Below, piece after piece: positions 31,937-33,763 of a DNA stretch of 33,763 nucleotides (position 1 is its first letter; each line of letters starts with the position of its first letter). The translations under genes were made by a program, and so were the position numbers. The stretch covers positions 1 to 33,763 of the forward strand of contig JASHON010000030.1 of assembly GCA_030041095.1 (NCBI GenBank). Direction: 5' to 3'. This DNA comes from Terriglobia bacterium. Lineage in GTDB: Bacteria > Acidobacteriota > Terriglobia > UBA7540. The notes beneath the pieces are model-generated. The model was not told where the DNA came from and made no database searches. It saw only the letters and a list, made by a program, of their open reading frames with translations.

Positions 31937-33309
31937 TCGACAGCCGATTGAAAAGCAGCTACCAGAAATTCGTGGGCCTAGTGCGCAAAGACCTCGCAAC
32001 GGTCTATTCGCGGGACATGCACAAATGGCTGATTATCGCGCCAATCACTGGCGTCGCCACCGGGCTCGTGATTACTCTGCTCTCGAAGGTCATACTCGTT
32101 TGGATGTGGCCGCGCATTCTCGCCGGATACCTGCGTCATCCTGCCTTCCTCATACCCGGCGTGATCGCAGGTTTCGTTGTCGCCGGCCTGATCATGCAAC
32201 GTCTGACGCCCGATCCGGACGAACATTCCACTGAAGAAATCATCAGGTCCTATCACGAGCGTGAGGGCGACATCCAGATGCGGCCGTACATCCCGAAGCT
32301 TCTAGCTGCGATCGCCACTGTCGGTTTTGGAGGTAGCGCGGCCCTGGAGGGGCCCAGCATTTACGGGGGCGGCGGCCTCGGTTCGTGGCTTTGGGTGAAG
32401 CTCAGACGTTTCAAATTGAGTCCGGGCGACCGGCGGATCATGCTGATCAGCGGCGCCGCGGCGGGAATGTCCGCGGTTTTTCGCGCACCGCTTACAGGCA
32501 TCGTTTTCGCGCTCGAAATGCCTTACAAGGATGACATGGCGCATGAAGCCTTGCTCCCTTCGCTTATTGCGTCCGTCGTCGCCTACGCCACACTTGCGTC
32601 TTTCATGGGCGCACGACCTCTGTTCGGCTTTCTCTCGGGCGGGGGGTTTTCAGGGAAAGACCTCGCGTGGTCGGCGCTGCTCGGCCTGATCTGCGGCACC
32701 ATCACCATGCCATTTACCATAACCTTCCGCCGCTTCCGCTCGTTCATGGTGCGTCTCGCAATTCCGCATTGGGTCAAGATGGCCGCGGGCGGACTTCTCA
32801 CGGGCGTTTGCGGCCTGGTTTTCATTTCAATTTATCACGGCAATCTCATCCCGATCGGACCGAATTATGAAGCCGTGGACCTGATCCTGCGTCGTCCTCA
32901 CGGGCCGGTGGAACTCGTCGTATTTGGAGTTCTCAAGCTGGTTGCCACCCTGTTTTCGCTTGGCGTCGGCGGCGTGAGCGCTGCGTTCGTGCCGTTGTTC
33001 CTTAGCGGCGCCTCGTTCGGCAGGGCTTTTGGTCTTGTCGTTGGCAATGCGGGGGCCGGGAACCTCTTTGGCGCCGTTGGGATGGCCTCGTTTATCGCAA
33101 GCGGATACAAGACGCCGCTTGCTGCCGTTGTCTTCGTAGCTGAAACCACCGGCGGTCACGCCTATATTATTCCTACCCTCATCGGCGCGGCTGTAGCCTA
33201 CGCCATCTCTGGAGAAGCCTCCATCTCCGGTGATCAGCGCCTGCATCAAACTCCCAGGCAGGAAATGTCCATCGAGAGGATCGACACCGAGCGAGAGGTG
33301 TCGTCGTAG
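31933..33309 (+). CDS. ClC-family chloride channel/transporter
   Basis: The 458-residue protein has about ten or more membrane helices and ClC motifs. GGSAALEGPSIYGGG contains the gating glutamate in EGP; SAAFVPLFLSGASFG corresponds to the GxFxP anion-site loop; SGAAAGMSAVFRAPLTGIVFALE and FIASGYKTPLAAVVFVAE are typical helices. The GSGIP helix-D motif is not recognisable; the equivalent region reads TPDPDEHSTEEII, which is acidic. No CBS domain follows. It probably exchanges or conducts Cl-, or another halide or anion, across the inner membrane. The ATG at 31933 overlaps the MarR stop codon. Confidence 0.92.
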   Translation: MIDSRLKSSYQKFVGLVRKDLATVYSRDMHKWLIIAPITGVATGLVITLLSKVILVWMWPRILAGYLRHPAFLIPGVIAGFVVAGLIMQRLTPDPDEHSTEEIIRSYHEREGDIQMRPYIPKLLAAIATVGFGGSAALEGPSIYGGGGLGSWLWVKLRRFKLSPGDRRIMLISGAAAGMSAVFRAPLTGIVFALEMPYKDDMAHEALLPSLIASVVAYATLASFMGARPLFGFLSGGGFSGKDLAWSALLGLICGTITMPFTITFRRFRSFMVRLAIPHWVKMAAGGLLTGVCGLVFISIYHGNLIPIGPNYEAVDLILRRPHGPVELVVFGVLKLVATLFSLGVGGVSAAFVPLFLSGASFGRAFGLVVGNAGAGNLFGAVGMASFIASGYKTPLAAVVFVAETTGGHAYIIPTLIGAAVAYAISGEASISGDQRLHQTPRQEMSIERIDTEREVSS

Positions 33310-33536
33310 TTTTCTCCGCTTTTTCAGAGCTGCGCTTGTTGCCGAAGCCAGCTTGATTCCCCACGGTCTCCGGAATATTGGCCGGATGCTGCTCGGCGAG
33401 CCGCACCACTTGGTCGCAACCGTCCCTCCTCGGGCCTGCAGGCCGAGCACACTGAGCAAAGTTGCCGTGATTGAGTTGCAATATCTTTTGCCGGATGGCT
33501 AGGTTAAGTATGTTTTACAGAAAGCAGATAGGAAAC
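33310..33536. other. Intergenic region before the tRNA fragment
   Basis: There is no credible gene and no clear terminator after the ClC gene. A frame on the plus strand crossing the ClC stop (33230-33502) has no features. Confidence 0.45.
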
Positions 33537-33586
33537 TGGTAGGCCTGGGGAGATTCGAACTCCCGACCCACGGTTTAGGAAACCAT
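33537..33586 (-). pseudogene. 3' half of tRNA-Arg (CCT): probable attachment-site scar
   Basis: On the minus strand this is the 3' half of a tRNA. It has the anticodon stem-loop ATGGT-TTCCTAA-ACCGT (anticodon CCT), variable GGGTC, T arm GGGAG-TTCGAAT-CTCCC, acceptor strand CAGGCCT, discriminator A and CCA. The sequence beyond 33586 has no D arm and no complementary acceptor strand (AGGCCTG), so the gene is cut at about the anticodon stem. Such fragments arise when an element integrates in the anticodon loop. The intact tRNA and the element should then lie to the right. Confidence 0.8.
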
Positions 33587-33763
33587 TTCCGCCCCGTTCC
33601 CCCTGTTCGGAACACCTTGTTTTCAGTAAGTTGTCCTATGCCTCGCTCGGGCAATATCCCCCTATTCGGGCAGGAATATGCACCCCAAAATGCACCCCCG
33701 ACGAGTACCGGTTTTCACGATCGTGTTCCGCTCTTTCTCCGCTCCTCCGATCAGCCTCCTGAG
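33587..33763. other. Right edge, probably inside a second integrated element
   Basis: The sequence contains near-repeats of GCACCCC (33681 and 33694). A minus-strand frame is open from the right edge to a stop at 33662 (33 codons). That is where an integrase 3' end would be expected, but it is too short to identify. Confidence 0.35.

Noticed and set aside
33537-33763. Group I intron in tRNA-Arg(CCT), as in Agrobacterium
   Set aside because: The match extends through the 5' side of the anticodon stem, past the usual intron site, and no 5' exon is visible; an att scar fits better, though more sequence to the right would settle it.
33662-33763. 33-codon partial frame at the right edge as integrase C-terminus
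   Set aside because: Position fits but the sequence is too short and has no catalytic motif.
1-33763. CRISPR arrays, rRNA genes, complete insertion sequences
   Set aside because: No regularly spaced repeats, rRNA segments or transposase motifs were seen.

Overview
The window looks like chromosomal DNA of a free-living, GC-rich Gram-negative bacterium. I favour Acidobacteriota. This is an inference from protein style: DmsE/MtrB-type cytochromes, a CHAT relic, archaemetzincin, H-protein-like regulators, and dispersed hairpins and 'TTTTTCAGCA' repeats. There is no rRNA gene to confirm it.

Layout. (1) 1-7219: the integrase end of an integrative mobilizable element. It carries a MobF relaxase-helicase, a MobC-like accessory protein, an unknown protein with an RHH-like N-terminus, an AlpA-type excisionase and a tyrosine integrase that stops 46 bases short of the 3' end of tRNA-Asp. 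No coupling protein or type IV secretion gene is visible; the far end lies left of the window. (2) 7220-13872: tRNA-Asp, tRNA-Val and ordinary genes: an FtsX/MacB permease, a radical SAM/SPASM protein, a YbhN-like membrane protein, a geranylgeranyl-reductase-type flavoprotein and a lytic transglycosylase. (3) 14005-18450, minus strand: archaemetzincin, NtrC-type regulator, a histidine kinase with a heme-like CX4CH motif in its sensor, and a membrane-anchored H-protein homologue without the lipoyl lysine. (4) 19129-27056, plus strand, divergent from block 3: an electron-transfer locus. It encodes an 11-heme DmsE/MtrA-type cytochrome, an MtrB/PioB-type barrel, two paralogous monoheme cytochromes, a nine-heme cytochrome fused to a b-type membrane domain (CbcL-like) and a NapC/ImcH-like cytochrome. 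(5) 27057-30572: a fused HTH/dynamin-like GTPase between decayed gene fragments, including a broken CHAT protease. (6) 30979-33309: tRNA-Arg(TCG), then a translationally coupled MarR regulator and ClC channel. (7) 33537-33586: the 3' half of a different tRNA-Arg (CCT), probably an attachment-site scar of another element extending to the right.

How it fits together. Block 4 supplies the parts of a trans-envelope electron conduit: quinol-facing inner-membrane cytochromes (CbcL-like and NapC/ImcH-like), small periplasmic carriers, and a cytochrome-in-porin conduit across the outer membrane. The CXXCH/CX3CH motifs total 28 c-type hemes. The adjacent kinase and sigma-54 regulator may sense redox state or a heme ligand and control it. 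No cell-surface MtrC-like cytochrome is encoded in the window, so direction (metal reduction or iron oxidation) cannot be decided from sequence. The most novel-looking points are the class I cytochrome domain inserted in the DmsE-like protein, the heme-like motif in the kinase with the lipoyl-less H protein beside it, and the HTH-GTPase fusion.
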